DNA from: Nocardia acididurans
Lineage (GTDB): Bacteria > Actinomycetota > Actinomycetes > Mycobacteriales > Mycobacteriaceae
Direction: 5' to 3'
Length of the DNA stretch: 64,000 nucleotides
Assembly: GCF_016741815.1 (NCBI RefSeq)
Contig: NZ_JAERRJ010000009.1
Span: 310,001 to 374,000, forward strand
The position numbers and the translations under genes are program-made. Positions within the stretch are counted from its first letter, which is position 1. The number at the start of each line of letters is the position of its first letter. Positions 33,633 through 42,233 of the stretch are shown here, piece by piece. The notes under the pieces were generated by a model. The model saw only the letters and a program-made list of their open reading frames with translations, was not told the origin of the DNA and made no database searches.

Positions 33633-34298
33633 ATGGCACGGCAGCAAGAGCGGGCCCGCCGGACACGCGCGGCGATCATCAGGTCCGCCGCCGTTGAGTT
33701 CGGGAAGAGCGGCTATGCCGCTGCATCGCTCAACCGCATATTGGAAGGTTCACGCGCCACCAAGGGCGCCATGTACTTTCATTTCGATTCCAAGGAGGAT
33801 CTGGCACGGGCAGTTCTGGAAGCGGCGGTCGACCGCTACCGCGCCTCCACCGAAAGATGGCTCGGCAGAGGCGATCTCGGCCCGCTGGACGTTCTGCACG
33901 GCATGATCGACGAGATCGCGCTGCGCTTGGAGAACGACATCATCATCCAGGCCGAGTTCCGGCTCATCATCGAGCCGGAGTTCTACCGCGACATCCAAGC
34001 CGGCGGCGGCCGCATCCTCGGGCGGTCCATCCGGCTGCTCGCGGTGCGTGCCATCGAGCACAAGCAGTTGCGCGCCGACGCCGACCCGGACCGCTTCACG
34101 CGGACCATCGCGGCGGCGCTGGCGGGTCAGCGCTACATCACCGATGTGCTCGGCGGCCCGGTGGATCTGCGCTCCCGTTTCGCCGAGGCGCTCGAGGTGG
34201 TCATCGAGGCCACCGCGACACCGGAGTGGGCCGAGGAGTTCAAGCGCGGCGGCTGGAAGGTGGCGGCACGGCTGGAAGATCTCAATTTGGCGCTGTGA
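33633..34298 (+). CDS. Gamma-butyrolactone receptor-like TetR regulator (ScbR/ArpA family)
   Basis: TetR-family repressor of 221 residues. The DNA-binding domain (RARRTRAAIIRSAAVEFGKS, GYAAASLNRILEGSRATKGAMYFHF) closely follows ScbR/ArpA hormone receptors, which control secondary metabolism in Streptomyces. The ligand domain has RLIIEPEFYRDIQ and AALAGQRYITDVLGG in family positions, but the tryptophan typical of the hormone pocket seems absent (GGGRILGR instead), so it may be a pseudo-receptor or bind another signal. GGAGG 12 nt before the ATG. Two ARE-like palindromes upstream suggest autoregulation. No butenolide synthase or biosynthetic cluster in the window. Confidence 0.8.
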   Translation: MARQQERARRTRAAIIRSAAVEFGKSGYAAASLNRILEGSRATKGAMYFHFDSKEDLARAVLEAAVDRYRASTERWLGRGDLGPLDVLHGMIDEIALRLENDIIIQAEFRLIIEPEFYRDIQAGGGRILGRSIRLLAVRAIEHKQLRADADPDRFTRTIAAALAGQRYITDVLGGPVDLRSRFAEALEVVIEATATPEWAEEFKRGGWKVAARLEDLNLAL

Positions 34299-34390
34299 CC
34301 AGCAGATTTGGGATTAGAGCGGAAGCTGTCATAAGCTATCTCCGCTCCCAACGGAAGCCGTTGAGCAAACGGTCCAGAGAAATCTGGCGG

Positions 34391-34463
34391 GCCCCCTTCG
34401 TCTAGCGGCCTAGGACGCCGCCCTTTCAAGGCGGTAGCGCGGGTTCGAATCCCGTAGGGGGTA
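34391..34463 (+). tRNA. tRNA-Glu (UUC)
   Basis: Acceptor GCCCCCU / AGGGGGU, anticodon stem CCGCC/GGCGG with loop CUUUCAA (UUC), T-arm GGGTTCGAATCCC. CCA is encoded (34464-34466). Confidence 0.95.
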
Positions 34464-34497
34464 CCAGTAGTGGCAACACTACTGGCGGAGCAAGCAA

Positions 34498-34571
34498 GGC
34501 CCTGTGGCGCAGTTGGTTAGCGCGCCGCCCTGTCACGGCGGAGGTCGCGGGTTCGAGTCCCGTCAGGGTCG
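34498..34571 (+). tRNA. tRNA-Asp (GUC)
   Basis: Acceptor GGCCCUG / CAGGGUC, anticodon loop CUGUCAC (GUC), discriminator G. CCA not encoded. Second of three consecutive tRNAs, probably one transcript. Confidence 0.95.
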
Positions 34572-34607
34572 CAAGACACAAGTTTGGCATTCGAATGGGT
34601 GCCTTTC

Positions 34608-34681
34608 GGCCAGGTAGCTCAGTTGGTACGAGCGTCCGCCTGAAAAGCGGAAGGTCGCCGGTTCGATCCCGGCCTTGGCCA
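34608..34681 (+). tRNA. tRNA-Phe (GAA)
   Basis: Acceptor GGCCAGG / CUUGGCC, D-arm AGCTCAGTTGGTACGAGC, anticodon loop CUGAAAA (GAA), T-arm CGGTTCGATCCCG. CCA encoded at 34682-34684. Last tRNA before a strong terminator. Confidence 0.95.
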
Positions 34682-34693
34682 CCAGATTCGGAG

Positions 34694-34722
34694 AAGCCCG
34701 CACCGGTAGGTGCGGGCTTTTT
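34694..34722 (+). terminator. Terminator of the Glu-Asp-Phe tRNA cluster
   Basis: Stem AAGCCCGCACC / GGTGCGGGCTT with GGTA loop and five T. Confidence 0.9.
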
Positions 34723-34768
34723 CGTGTGTCCGGACCTACCGGCCTGATCTTGGTGCCACCATGGAGGC

Positions 34769-34945
34769 ATGGCTGATTCCGATGACCAGGCGTGGTACTA
34801 CGACCTCACCACCCATCAGGCGGTCCAGGGCAAGCAGGGCTGGGTGAACGACCGGATGGGCCCGTATCCCGACAAGGCAACGGCCGAAAGGGCTTTGGAG
34901 ATCGCGCGGGCGCGCAACAAGGCCGCGGACACCGAGGACGACTGA
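34769..34945 (+). CDS. Small SPOR-like protein
   Basis: 58-residue protein, MADSDDQAWYYDLTTHQAV then GWVNDRMGPYPDKATAERAL and a tail ending ADTEDD. It matches a conserved short actinobacterial family annotated as SPOR-like: W-Y-x-L...G-W...RMGPY...A-E-A-L. No signal peptide. An overlapping upstream ATG (34761) is out of frame. Likely cytosolic; function unknown. Confidence 0.75.
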   Translation: MADSDDQAWYYDLTTHQAVQGKQGWVNDRMGPYPDKATAERALEIARARNKAADTEDD

Positions 34946-35055
34946 CGGTCGTGTGATCGCCCGTACATCACGCGTGGTGCGCTCATACGCCACTCAGTTC
35001 CATCAAGTACGGTTTCGGAGCAAGTAGTGACCGAAGCGCGCGGGAGGGCGAGGCC

Positions 35056-35775
35056 TTGAAGGTGACCGTGGTGGTGCCGACCTACAACGAGCGGGAGAAC
35101 CTGCCCGTGGCGGTGGAGCGTCTGACCGCGCTACCGGTGGCGGACCTGCATGTGCTGGTCGTGGACGACAACTCGCCGGATGGCACCGGTGAGGTCGCCG
35201 ACAAGCTGGCGGCCGACCTGCCGAATCAGGTGAGCGTGCTGCACCGTACCGAAAAGGACGGGCTCGGGCGCGCTTACATCGCCGGCATCACCAAGGCGCT
35301 CGACGAGGGCGCGGACGTGGTGATCCAGATGGACGCCGACCTCTCGCATCCGGCCGAGGTGATCCCGGCCATGCTGGAGAAGCTCGAGACCACCGACGCG
35401 GGCGTCGTGCTCGGAAGCCGTTATGTTCCCGGCGGTTCCACCGCCGAGGAGTGGAAGTGGTACCGCAAGGCGCTCTCGGCCTGGGCCAACTTCTACGTGA
35501 ATCTGATTCTGCGCCTGGGCGTCAAGGACGCCACCGCCGGTTTCAAGGCGTGGAAGGCCGATACGCTGCGCGCCATCGACGTGGCCTCCATCAAGTCGAA
35601 CGGCTACTCGTTCCAGGTGGAGATGAACTACCGCACGGTCAAGAAGGGCATCGCCATCGCCGAGGTGCCGATCCGCTTCGAGGAGCGCACCCTGGGCGCG
35701 TCCAAGATGAGCCTCAAGGTGCAGCTGGAGTCTGCGGCCATGCCGTGGAAGCTCCTGTTCGGCCGTCAGGTCTGA
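35056..35775 (+). CDS. Polyprenol monophosphomannose synthase
   Basis: GT2 transferase making polyprenyl-phosphate mannose from GDP-mannose, the donor for lipomannan and lipoarabinomannan mannosylation at the membrane. 239 residues; DPM1-type with VVVPTYNERENLP, the DDNSPDGTG nucleotide loop, QMDADLSHP metal motif and the acceptor segment RFEERTLGASKMS. This is the catalytic half of M. tuberculosis Ppm1; the acyltransferase (Lnt-like) half is absent here. TTG start with GGGAGGG 7 nt upstream. Functionally related to the upstream lmeA. Confidence 0.9.
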   Translation: MKVTVVVPTYNERENLPVAVERLTALPVADLHVLVVDDNSPDGTGEVADKLAADLPNQVSVLHRTEKDGLGRAYIAGITKALDEGADVVIQMDADLSHPAEVIPAMLEKLETTDAGVVLGSRYVPGGSTAEEWKWYRKALSAWANFYVNLILRLGVKDATAGFKAWKADTLRAIDVASIKSNGYSFQVEMNYRTVKKGIAIAEVPIRFEERTLGASKMSLKVQLESAAMPWKLLFGRQV

Positions 35776-35793
35776 AACTCACTCTGAGATCTC

Positions 35794-35823
35794 GTGCCCG
35801 CGACCCTGCGGGTCGCGGGGCAC
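35794..35823. terminator. Bidirectional terminator
   Basis: Hairpin GTGCCCGCGACCC / GGGTCGCGGGGCAC (one-base bulge) between the convergent mannosyltransferase and acyltransferase genes. Confidence 0.75.
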
Positions 35824-35835
35824 AGAGGGAAGAAG

Positions 35836-37359
35836 TTATTCGCTTTCGGGCCAGTGCAGCAGGGTGTCGGTGAACAGCTGCCGCACCCGCTCGATGTCGG
35901 CGTCCATCTGGGCGGGATCCCAGCCGCTCACGTCGATGGGCGATAGCACCGCCACGTCGACGACGCCTTTGCGCACGATTGCCGAATTGCGCCAGGCGAT
36001 TTCGCCCGCGTTGCGGATGACCACCGGGATGATCGGGACTCCGGCCTGGATGGCGATGTGGAACGCGCCCTTCTTGAAGGGGCCGATGCGCGGGGTGAGC
36101 GAGCGGGTGCCCTCCGGTGCGATCACCACCGACAGTCCGCCCCGGAGGGTTTCGACCACCGGCGTGAGCGCGGCCTTGGCGGCCGTGGTGTCGGCGCGGT
36201 CGATGAAGGTGACCTCGACCAGGCGCATGAGCGGGCCGAACACCGGGTTCTTGGTGACCTCCTTCTTGGCGATGCCGGTGAATCCGGTGCCGAGCACCTC
36301 GGCCAGCACCACGATGTCGAATTGGCTCTGGTGGTTGAAGAGGAAGACGGCGGGCCGTGGGGCGCGGGCGTTCTCGGCTCCGGCCACGCGGACCTTCACA
36401 CCGCTGCCGCGCAGGGTGGAGTCGGCGGCGAAGGTCATCATCGAATCCGCCATCTGGCGGCGCTGTTTCGTGTGCGCCTTGGCGGCGACCCCGACCAGCG
36501 CGCCGCCCAGCAGCCCGCCGAAGCCGCCGAGAGTGCGCGCGTAGTCGGTGGCCCTGGGTTCCTGCCGGGGCCGGAAATGCAGGACGGGCCAGTCCTTTTC
36601 GGCGGCCTCCAGCACCACGCGCGGATCCGGGTTGACGGCTACCGGATGTCCGGCGAGCTGCAGCAGCGGCAGGTCGGGTGCGGCGTCGGCGTAGACGCGG
36701 ACGTCGGCGAGCTCGATATCTCGTGCGGCCAGGAACCGGCGGACGGCCTCGGCTTTGCCGTTGCGCCACAGGGGTTTTCCATCCACGTGCCCGGTGAGCA
36801 CGCCGTCGGCGACGCTCATGGTGGTGCACAGCACGTTCGGGATGCCGAGTTCGGTGGCGACCGGCTGCACCTGGTACCGGGTGAGCGAGCTGACCAGCAG
36901 CAGGGTGTGTCCGGCGGCCTCGTGCTCGCGGATGAGCCGCCACGCCTCCGGGTACACGTGCCCGTGCACGGACTGCTGGAACAGTTGCGCCCCCAGCTCT
37001 TCCAGCTCGGTTTCGCGGATGCCCGCCCAGGTGTGCATGGCGAACTGCAGGAACCGCTCGTATTCGCCCTCGCTGCGCGCCCCGCGGATGGAGCCGAGCA
37101 TGGTGGCGGTGAGCACCCGATTTCCGGTGCGCCGCCCCATGATTCGGCTCATGAGCGGCGGCGGGTTGAATCCGGCCACCACGGTGCCGCCGAAGTCGAA
37201 GACGGCGGCGCTGCCCGGTCCGCGTGGCCCGGTGCGGATGGCGGCGATGGCGTCGTCGAGTTCCGTTGCGCCGATGGGCTGTTGCGTGATGCCGACTCCG
37301 GGGCGGAGTCGCCGGCGCGGCCGGGTGCCCTCCGCGACGCCGGATGCCCGATGGCTCAT
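35836..37359 (-). CDS. HAD-IB phosphatase / lysophosphatidate acyltransferase fusion
   Basis: Bifunctional lipid enzyme, 507 residues. N-terminal HAD-IB phosphatase-like domain (GSAAVFDFGGTVVAG near residue 48; VSSLTRYQVQPV; YADAAPDLPLL) and C-terminal PlsC acyltransferase (NHQSQFDIVVLAEVLG with N-H-x4-D; APEGTRS motif III; VPIIPVVIRN). The HAD motif I reads DFGGT rather than DxDxT: the second Asp is Gly, so phosphatase activity may be lost. ATG at 37359 overlaps the plsB stop, so it should be coupled to PlsB and use its lysophosphatidate product. Confidence 0.88.
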   Translation of the reverse strand: MSHRASGVAEGTRPRRRLRPGVGITQQPIGATELDDAIAAIRTGPRGPGSAAVFDFGGTVVAGFNPPPLMSRIMGRRTGNRVLTATMLGSIRGARSEGEYERFLQFAMHTWAGIRETELEELGAQLFQQSVHGHVYPEAWRLIREHEAAGHTLLLVSSLTRYQVQPVATELGIPNVLCTTMSVADGVLTGHVDGKPLWRNGKAEAVRRFLAARDIELADVRVYADAAPDLPLLQLAGHPVAVNPDPRVVLEAAEKDWPVLHFRPRQEPRATDYARTLGGFGGLLGGALVGVAAKAHTKQRRQMADSMMTFAADSTLRGSGVKVRVAGAENARAPRPAVFLFNHQSQFDIVVLAEVLGTGFTGIAKKEVTKNPVFGPLMRLVEVTFIDRADTTAAKAALTPVVETLRGGLSVVIAPEGTRSLTPRIGPFKKGAFHIAIQAGVPIIPVVIRNAGEIAWRNSAIVRKGVVDVAVLSPIDVSGWDPAQMDADIERVRQLFTDTLLHWPESE

Positions 37360-39719
37360 AGCGCGTCCAGCCGGTTGGACGGATCCAGGACCGCGGCCCG
37401 GGAGATGCGGGCGCTGATATCGCGCAGTTCCGCGGCGAAGCGGATGCGCCGTGCGGTCAGGTCGAATGGGTCGTCGCCGCTGAGCAGTCCGTGGTTGTCC
37501 GCGAGTTTCAGTGCGCTGCCGAACAATTCGGAGGAGACGGATTCGGGGCTGTGCAGCCGCTGCTGCAGCAGCATCTGTTTGCCGACCTGGAGGCATTCGT
37601 CGATGAACACCTTCTTGTCGAGCGCCTGGGCTGGGTCGCGTGCGGCGAGCCGTTCGGCCACCACGAGTTGCGCGTCGAAGAAGGAGCGGAGCACGCGGTG
37701 CGCCATCATGAAGCCGGATCCCGCGAGTTGGGCCAGGACGTCCGCGCCGACGGTGCCCGCGGCGGTGCGCCGATGCCACTGCTGGTCCACCAGCAGCATT
37801 TCCGTGGTGAGCTGGCTGGTGAACTCGGTGCGCTCGGGGAAGAAGAACTCGAATTTGAGCAGATCCCGCAGCCGGTAGGCGGCCTCCCAGCCGGCCCGCA
37901 GCTGATCACCCTCCGGTGCTTCGACGGCGGTGAGCACGGCCAGTTCCAGGATGGCCCGGTTGACGAACCAGTGCACGGCGCTGTTGCGGTAGAACGCGGC
38001 TTCCAGGTGCGCGCCCGCGTTGATGGAGTACACCGGTTCCAGCCCGCCGCGGTACACGGTGACGACCTTGGCGACGGCGAGCTGTTCGAGCACCACCGCG
38101 AGCCCGTGATCGTCACGGAGCGTGGCGAGTTCGCCGCGCGGCAGGTTCCGGCCCTCCAGGTAGCCGAGGACGGGTGCGATGGCGGTGCGCAGTTCGTCGC
38201 GGGTGAGGGCGCGCTCGTGCACGCCGAGCAGCACCAGGGTGGTGAGGGCGTTCACGGTGACCGGGGTGACCTCGTTGATGCCGACCGCGACCTCGAAGGC
38301 GAGCCGCTGCACCGCGCGATGCTCGAGTTCGAGCAGTTCGTCCTCGGCGGTGATGCCGTGCGCCTGGAGTGGATCCCCGTGTGCGGCAAGGCGTTCCCGT
38401 GCCGACAGCGGGGTCCCGAAGCGCACGTACACGTGCCCGGCGGAGTGCTGCTGGTTGCGCACGTACTGGGCCAGCCAGGTGAGCCCCTCGGGTTTCTTGC
38501 TGCCGCCGGTCTGTTCGTCGGCGATGGCCCCGATCTCGTTGAGCCGCTCGTAGGTGATGGAGACGGGCACCAGCATGACGTCGTCGATGCGTTTCGAACG
38601 CAGGGCCGCCGCAAGGTAGTTCAGCAGGCCGTAGCGGGGTGGCCGGAGTTTGCCGGTGCGGGTGCGCCCGCCCTCGAAGTACCACTCCAGGTTGAATCGT
38701 TTGGCGAGCAGGTAGGCGAAATATTCTTCGACGACGGCCTTGTACACCTCGTCGTCGCCGAAACTGCGCCGGATGAACACGGTTCCGGTGCGCCGCGCGA
38801 TGGGTCCGAGCGGCCAGAAGCTGAGGTTGGCCCCGCCGACGACGTGGTTGGGCGGGAAGTCGTTGCGCGCCAGGATGTCTCCGAGCACGAAGGCGTCCAC
38901 GTAGGAGCGGTGCGAGGGCAGGAACACCAGTGGATAGCGCCGGTTGAGGGTGCGCAGCCGGTCCAGGCCGTTCTCCTCGGAGTCGACTTTCCAGGTGGAC
39001 GCGTGGATGGGGCGCATGGCCTGGGTGAACAGGTCCGACACCAATCGGCTCTGCGCCGCGACGAGTTCGCGCAGCGCCTTCTCCGCGCGCCGGTGCACAT
39101 CGCGGACGGGGACGCCGGTGGCTTCGGCGATGGTGTCGAGCCGCCGCAGGAATTCGCGCGAGTCGAGGATTTCCTCGGCGACCAGTCGCGGCACCTTGTA
39201 CCGGTCGCCGATGACCGCGCGTTCGGCGCGTTCCAGGGCGACGATGCCCGCGCGAACGATGGCGCGCGCGAAGGCTTCCGGTGCGGCGACGGTGCCGGGA
39301 TTGTTGGCGCGCAGCTCGCTCAGCCGGGCGGGCTGCCCGGTGAGCACCAGATGCCGGTCGGGTGCTTTCCGCACCAGCCGCCGCTGCAGAAACTTGTTGG
39401 GTTTGCGCGGGTTCGACAGGGTCGCGAGGTCGGTGAAGGTGGTGCGCCGCACGCCGTCTCGTTCGGGCGGCAGCCACAGCACGCGTACGGGCACCACGAG
39501 TGGGTCGTCGACCCGGCCGACGAGGCGGTCGGCCACGGCCTCGGGGTCGAGGTCGAGCTGGGTGACGGGTGCGCTGGTGCCGAACTCCTGCGCGATCCCG
39601 CCTTCACTGAGCCAGTTGCCGACGAGTTCGCGTTCGACGCGGCTGGTGGCGTCGACGAGGGCGACGACCGATCCGGGGGTGGTGCCGGCTTCTGGGAGCC
39701 GACTGTCGTGGTCGAGCAT
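37356..39719 (-). CDS. plsB: Glycerol-3-phosphate 1-O-acyltransferase
   Basis: First acylation of glycerol-3-phosphate in phospholipid and triacylglycerol synthesis; membrane-associated. 787 residues, the usual PlsB2 length. Acyltransferase blocks: FLPSHRSYVDAFVLGDIL (H-x4-D), GTVFIRRSF, WYFEGGRTRTGKLRPPRYG (block III) and VPVSITYERLNEI (block IV). Start ATG 39719 has GGAGGG 8 nt upstream. Operon with the downstream HAD-acyltransferase, giving two sequential acylations. Confidence 0.93.
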   Translation of the reverse strand: MLDHDSRLPEAGTTPGSVVALVDATSRVERELVGNWLSEGGIAQEFGTSAPVTQLDLDPEAVADRLVGRVDDPLVVPVRVLWLPPERDGVRRTTFTDLATLSNPRKPNKFLQRRLVRKAPDRHLVLTGQPARLSELRANNPGTVAAPEAFARAIVRAGIVALERAERAVIGDRYKVPRLVAEEILDSREFLRRLDTIAEATGVPVRDVHRRAEKALRELVAAQSRLVSDLFTQAMRPIHASTWKVDSEENGLDRLRTLNRRYPLVFLPSHRSYVDAFVLGDILARNDFPPNHVVGGANLSFWPLGPIARRTGTVFIRRSFGDDEVYKAVVEEYFAYLLAKRFNLEWYFEGGRTRTGKLRPPRYGLLNYLAAALRSKRIDDVMLVPVSITYERLNEIGAIADEQTGGSKKPEGLTWLAQYVRNQQHSAGHVYVRFGTPLSARERLAAHGDPLQAHGITAEDELLELEHRAVQRLAFEVAVGINEVTPVTVNALTTLVLLGVHERALTRDELRTAIAPVLGYLEGRNLPRGELATLRDDHGLAVVLEQLAVAKVVTVYRGGLEPVYSINAGAHLEAAFYRNSAVHWFVNRAILELAVLTAVEAPEGDQLRAGWEAAYRLRDLLKFEFFFPERTEFTSQLTTEMLLVDQQWHRRTAAGTVGADVLAQLAGSGFMMAHRVLRSFFDAQLVVAERLAARDPAQALDKKVFIDECLQVGKQMLLQQRLHSPESVSSELFGSALKLADNHGLLSGDDPFDLTARRIRFAAELRDISARISRAAVLDPSNRLDAL

Positions 39720-39857
39720 GGTCGTATCCCTCCGCACACACGTGGTGACGATCTCCATTCAAGCCGAAAACCGGTGTGGTGCGGGGCGGAACATGGGGAG
39801 GATTTCGCGGCGGGTCTTCGTGATGTAATCGGCTCCCGCCTGCTGCGCCATGCAGGG

Positions 39858-39876
39858 CTAGGTAATGCTAACCTCA
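39858..39876. promoter_or_regulatory. Iron box 1 (IdeR/DtxR type) before the salicylate synthase
   Basis: CTAGGTAATGCTAACCTCA matches the consensus TTAGGTTAGGCTAACCTAA at most positions. Confidence 0.75.
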
Positions 39877-39885
39877 CTCACTAAG

Positions 39886-39904
39886 TTAGGTAAGCGTAAC
39901 CTTG
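39886..39904. promoter_or_regulatory. Iron box 2 overlapping the mbtI leader
   Basis: TTAGGTAAGCGTAACCTTG, second IdeR-type operator, starting 28 bp after box 1 and ending at the RBS. Tandem boxes predict tight iron repression. Confidence 0.75.
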
Positions 39905-39913
39905 GAGGACCTG

Positions 39914-41260
39914 GTGTCGGCTACGGACGAGCGAGTGCGGCTGGAGTTTGCGAACAGTCCGGCGGCACTGTCCCCAGCACGGGTCACCGACCCCGTCGCG
40001 GCCATGGCGGCCCTCGCCGCATCGGATCGCTTCGGCGAGTACGTGGTGTACGAGAAGCCAGGCGCGTGGGTGTTCGCCGCGGACCCCGTCGGCAGCGTCG
40101 AACTCGACGCCGACGAACTGCGCGTCACCTGGGGCGGCGACACCACCCGCGGGCCGTGGACCGGCAGCCCCGCACAGGTCGTCGACACCGCGCTGGCCGG
40201 CCTCCCCGTCGGCCGCCGCAATGCCTACGGCTGGATCGGATTCGAATTCTGCGCCTGGTACCTGGGCGCGACCGAACACGTGCACCCGCGAGCCACCGTG
40301 GCGCAGATCATGATTCCGCGCATCGAGGTGCGCATGGACTCGAGCGGGATCCAGATCTCCGGGGCCACCACCGACGAGGCCGGGGACATCCTGGCGCTGA
40401 TCGGCTCCGCGCAGGGCAAGGCCCTGCCCGTCCCGCATCCGGTGGACATCGGCATCGACCCGACCGGCTATCCGGAGCGCGTCGCCACCGCAGTCGCCGA
40501 GATCAACGCCGGCAAGTACCAGAAGGTCATCCTGTCCCGGAAGGTGGATCTGCCCTTCGCCGTGGACATTCCGGCCACCTACCGGCTGGGCCGGGCCAAC
40601 AACACCCCCGCGCGCTCGTTCCTGCTGCGCCTGGGCGGCCTGGAGGCCGCCGGGTTCAGTCCGGAACTGGTGGCCTCGGTGGACCGCGACCGCGTGGTCA
40701 CCACCGAACCGCTGGCCGGCACCCGCGCCTTCGGCCGCGGCTCGGACCTCGACATGGCCGCGCGCGCCGATCTGATCAGCGACCCCAAGGAGATTGTCGA
40801 GCACGCCATTTCGGTGCAGACCTCCTTCGCCGAGATCGCCACCGTCGCCGAACCCGACACCACCGCCGTCTCCGATTTCATGGCCGTGCGGGAACGCGGC
40901 AGCGTGCAGCATCTGGCCTCCACCGTGCGCGGCCGGCTGGCCGCCGACCGCAGCCCGTGGGACGCGCTGCAGGTGCTGTTCCCCTCGGTGACGGCCTCCG
41001 GCATCCCGAAGGCGGGCGGCGTGGACGCGGTGTTCCGCCTCGACCACGATCAGCGCGGCCTGTACTCCGGTGCGGTGGTGACGGTTTCGCCGGACGGCGA
41101 ACTCGAGGCCACCCTCGTGCTGCGCGCCGTCTACCAGACCTCGACCGGCGCGTGGCTGCGCGCGGGCGCGGGCGTGGTGGGGCAGTCGCGGCCCGAGCGC
41201 GAGTTCGAGGAGACATGCGAGAAGCTGGGCAGCGTCGCGCCCTACGTGGTCAAGGCCTGA
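39914..41260 (+). CDS. mbtI: Salicylate synthase (MbtI/Irp9 type)
   Basis: Converts chorismate via isochorismate to salicylate and pyruvate, the starter of mycobactin/nocobactin siderophores. 448 residues from GTG 39914 (GGAGG 5 nt upstream). It tracks MbtI closely: KYQKVILSRKVDLPFA (general-base Lys), RLGRANNTPARSFLLRLGG, VTTEPLAGTRAFGRG, DPKEIVEHAISVQTS, RERGSVQHLASTVRG and PEREFEETCEKL. The nocobactin homologue is called nbtS. Two iron boxes upstream indicate IdeR repression. The partner AMP ligase lies 1 kb away on the other strand, but the NRPS/PKS genes are not in the window. Confidence 0.9.
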   Translation: MSATDERVRLEFANSPAALSPARVTDPVAAMAALAASDRFGEYVVYEKPGAWVFAADPVGSVELDADELRVTWGGDTTRGPWTGSPAQVVDTALAGLPVGRRNAYGWIGFEFCAWYLGATEHVHPRATVAQIMIPRIEVRMDSSGIQISGATTDEAGDILALIGSAQGKALPVPHPVDIGIDPTGYPERVATAVAEINAGKYQKVILSRKVDLPFAVDIPATYRLGRANNTPARSFLLRLGGLEAAGFSPELVASVDRDRVVTTEPLAGTRAFGRGSDLDMAARADLISDPKEIVEHAISVQTSFAEIATVAEPDTTAVSDFMAVRERGSVQHLASTVRGRLAADRSPWDALQVLFPSVTASGIPKAGGVDAVFRLDHDQRGLYSGAVVTVSPDGELEATLVLRAVYQTSTGAWLRAGAGVVGQSRPEREFEETCEKLGSVAPYVVKA

Positions 41261-41307
41261 GATACCTCGAGGGTCTGCGCCGTAGCCGGCGCGGGCCTTC
41301 GATCCCG

Positions 41308-42183
41308 TCAGCTCACCGGGAAATCGATGCCGGTGAGCTCCTCGGCGAGTTTCCACAGCAGCCGCATGGTCTTCTCGTCGCGGGCCGCGCCGCTGGTGCC
41401 CACCCGGCCGGGCGGGCCGCTCCAGCCGAACCATTCGGACGGGCCGTAGTAGCCGCCGGGTTCCACGGCGGCCGTGGCGGCGTACACCGAGTGCAGCGCG
41501 CCCGCCGCCGAGCTCTGCGCGATCAACCGGTTGCCCAGGTTGATGAGGGACTCGAGCAGGTTCTCGGTCTTGGAATTGATGTCGGTGGCCGCGTATCCCG
41601 GATGCGCGGCCACCGCCAGTTTCCGCGATCCGGCCGCCAGTAATCGGCGCTGGAGTTCGGTGGTGAATTGCAGCAGAGCGAGTTTCGACTGCGCGTACGC
41701 CCCGAAGCGGGAGTAGGCGCGCCGCTCCCAATTCAGGTCGTCCAGGTCGATCCGGCCTATGTGATGCGTCACGCTGGACACGTTCACGACGCGGTCGGCG
41801 ATGCGGTCGAGCAGCAGCGCGGTGAGCGCGAAATGGCCGAGAAAGTTCGTGCCGATCTGCAGTTCGAAACCATCGGCGGTGTGGCTCTTGGGCACCGCCA
41901 TGACACCGGCGTTGTTGACGAGCACATCGGCTCCCTCCACCGAGTCGGCGAATCGCCGGATGGAGGCCAGGTCGGCCAGATCCAGGGCGCGCACCTGCAC
42001 CGTGCCGTCGATGGTCTTGGCCACCGCCTGCGCCTTGATCTCGTTGCGGCAGGCCATGATCACCGTCGCGCCCGCGCCGGCCAGGGCGCGAGCGGTGGCC
42101 GCGCCGAGGCCGCTGGTGGCTCCCGTGACGACATGTGTGCGTCCGGTCTGGTCAGGGATATCCGCTGCGTTCCACCCACCCAT
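41308..42183 (-). CDS. SDR family oxidoreductase (paralogue 1)
   Basis: NAD(P)-dependent short-chain dehydrogenase of the retinol-dehydrogenase-like group, 291 residues. TGATSGLGAATARAL is the cofactor loop, NNAGVMAVP the NAG motif, and YAQSKLA the catalytic Y-x3-K. Closely related in order and motifs to the SDR at 44995-45876 (shared starts GW...DIPDQ-GRT). A TAGAGT hexamer lies 6 nt before the ATG, indicating a leaderless message. Substrate unknown. Confidence 0.9.
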   Translation of the reverse strand: MGGWNAADIPDQTGRTHVVTGATSGLGAATARALAGAGATVIMACRNEIKAQAVAKTIDGTVQVRALDLADLASIRRFADSVEGADVLVNNAGVMAVPKSHTADGFELQIGTNFLGHFALTALLLDRIADRVVNVSSVTHHIGRIDLDDLNWERRAYSRFGAYAQSKLALLQFTTELQRRLLAAGSRKLAVAAHPGYAATDINSKTENLLESLINLGNRLIAQSSAAGALHSVYAATAAVEPGGYYGPSEWFGWSGPPGRVGTSGAARDEKTMRLLWKLAEELTGIDFPVS

Positions 42184-42233
42184 ACGAGAACTCTAGGACG
42201 TGTGACCGATATCGGCAGCCCGCGAGCGTGGCC

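Noticed and set aside
32526..34684. Integrated genomic island at the tRNA genes
   Set aside because: No integrase, no duplicated tRNA end and no mobile genes were found nearby.
36058..39884. Two long plus-strand frames (606 and 797 codons) opposite the HAD-acyltransferase and plsB genes
   Set aside because: Both mirror genes with clear catalytic motifs and have no recognisable domain.
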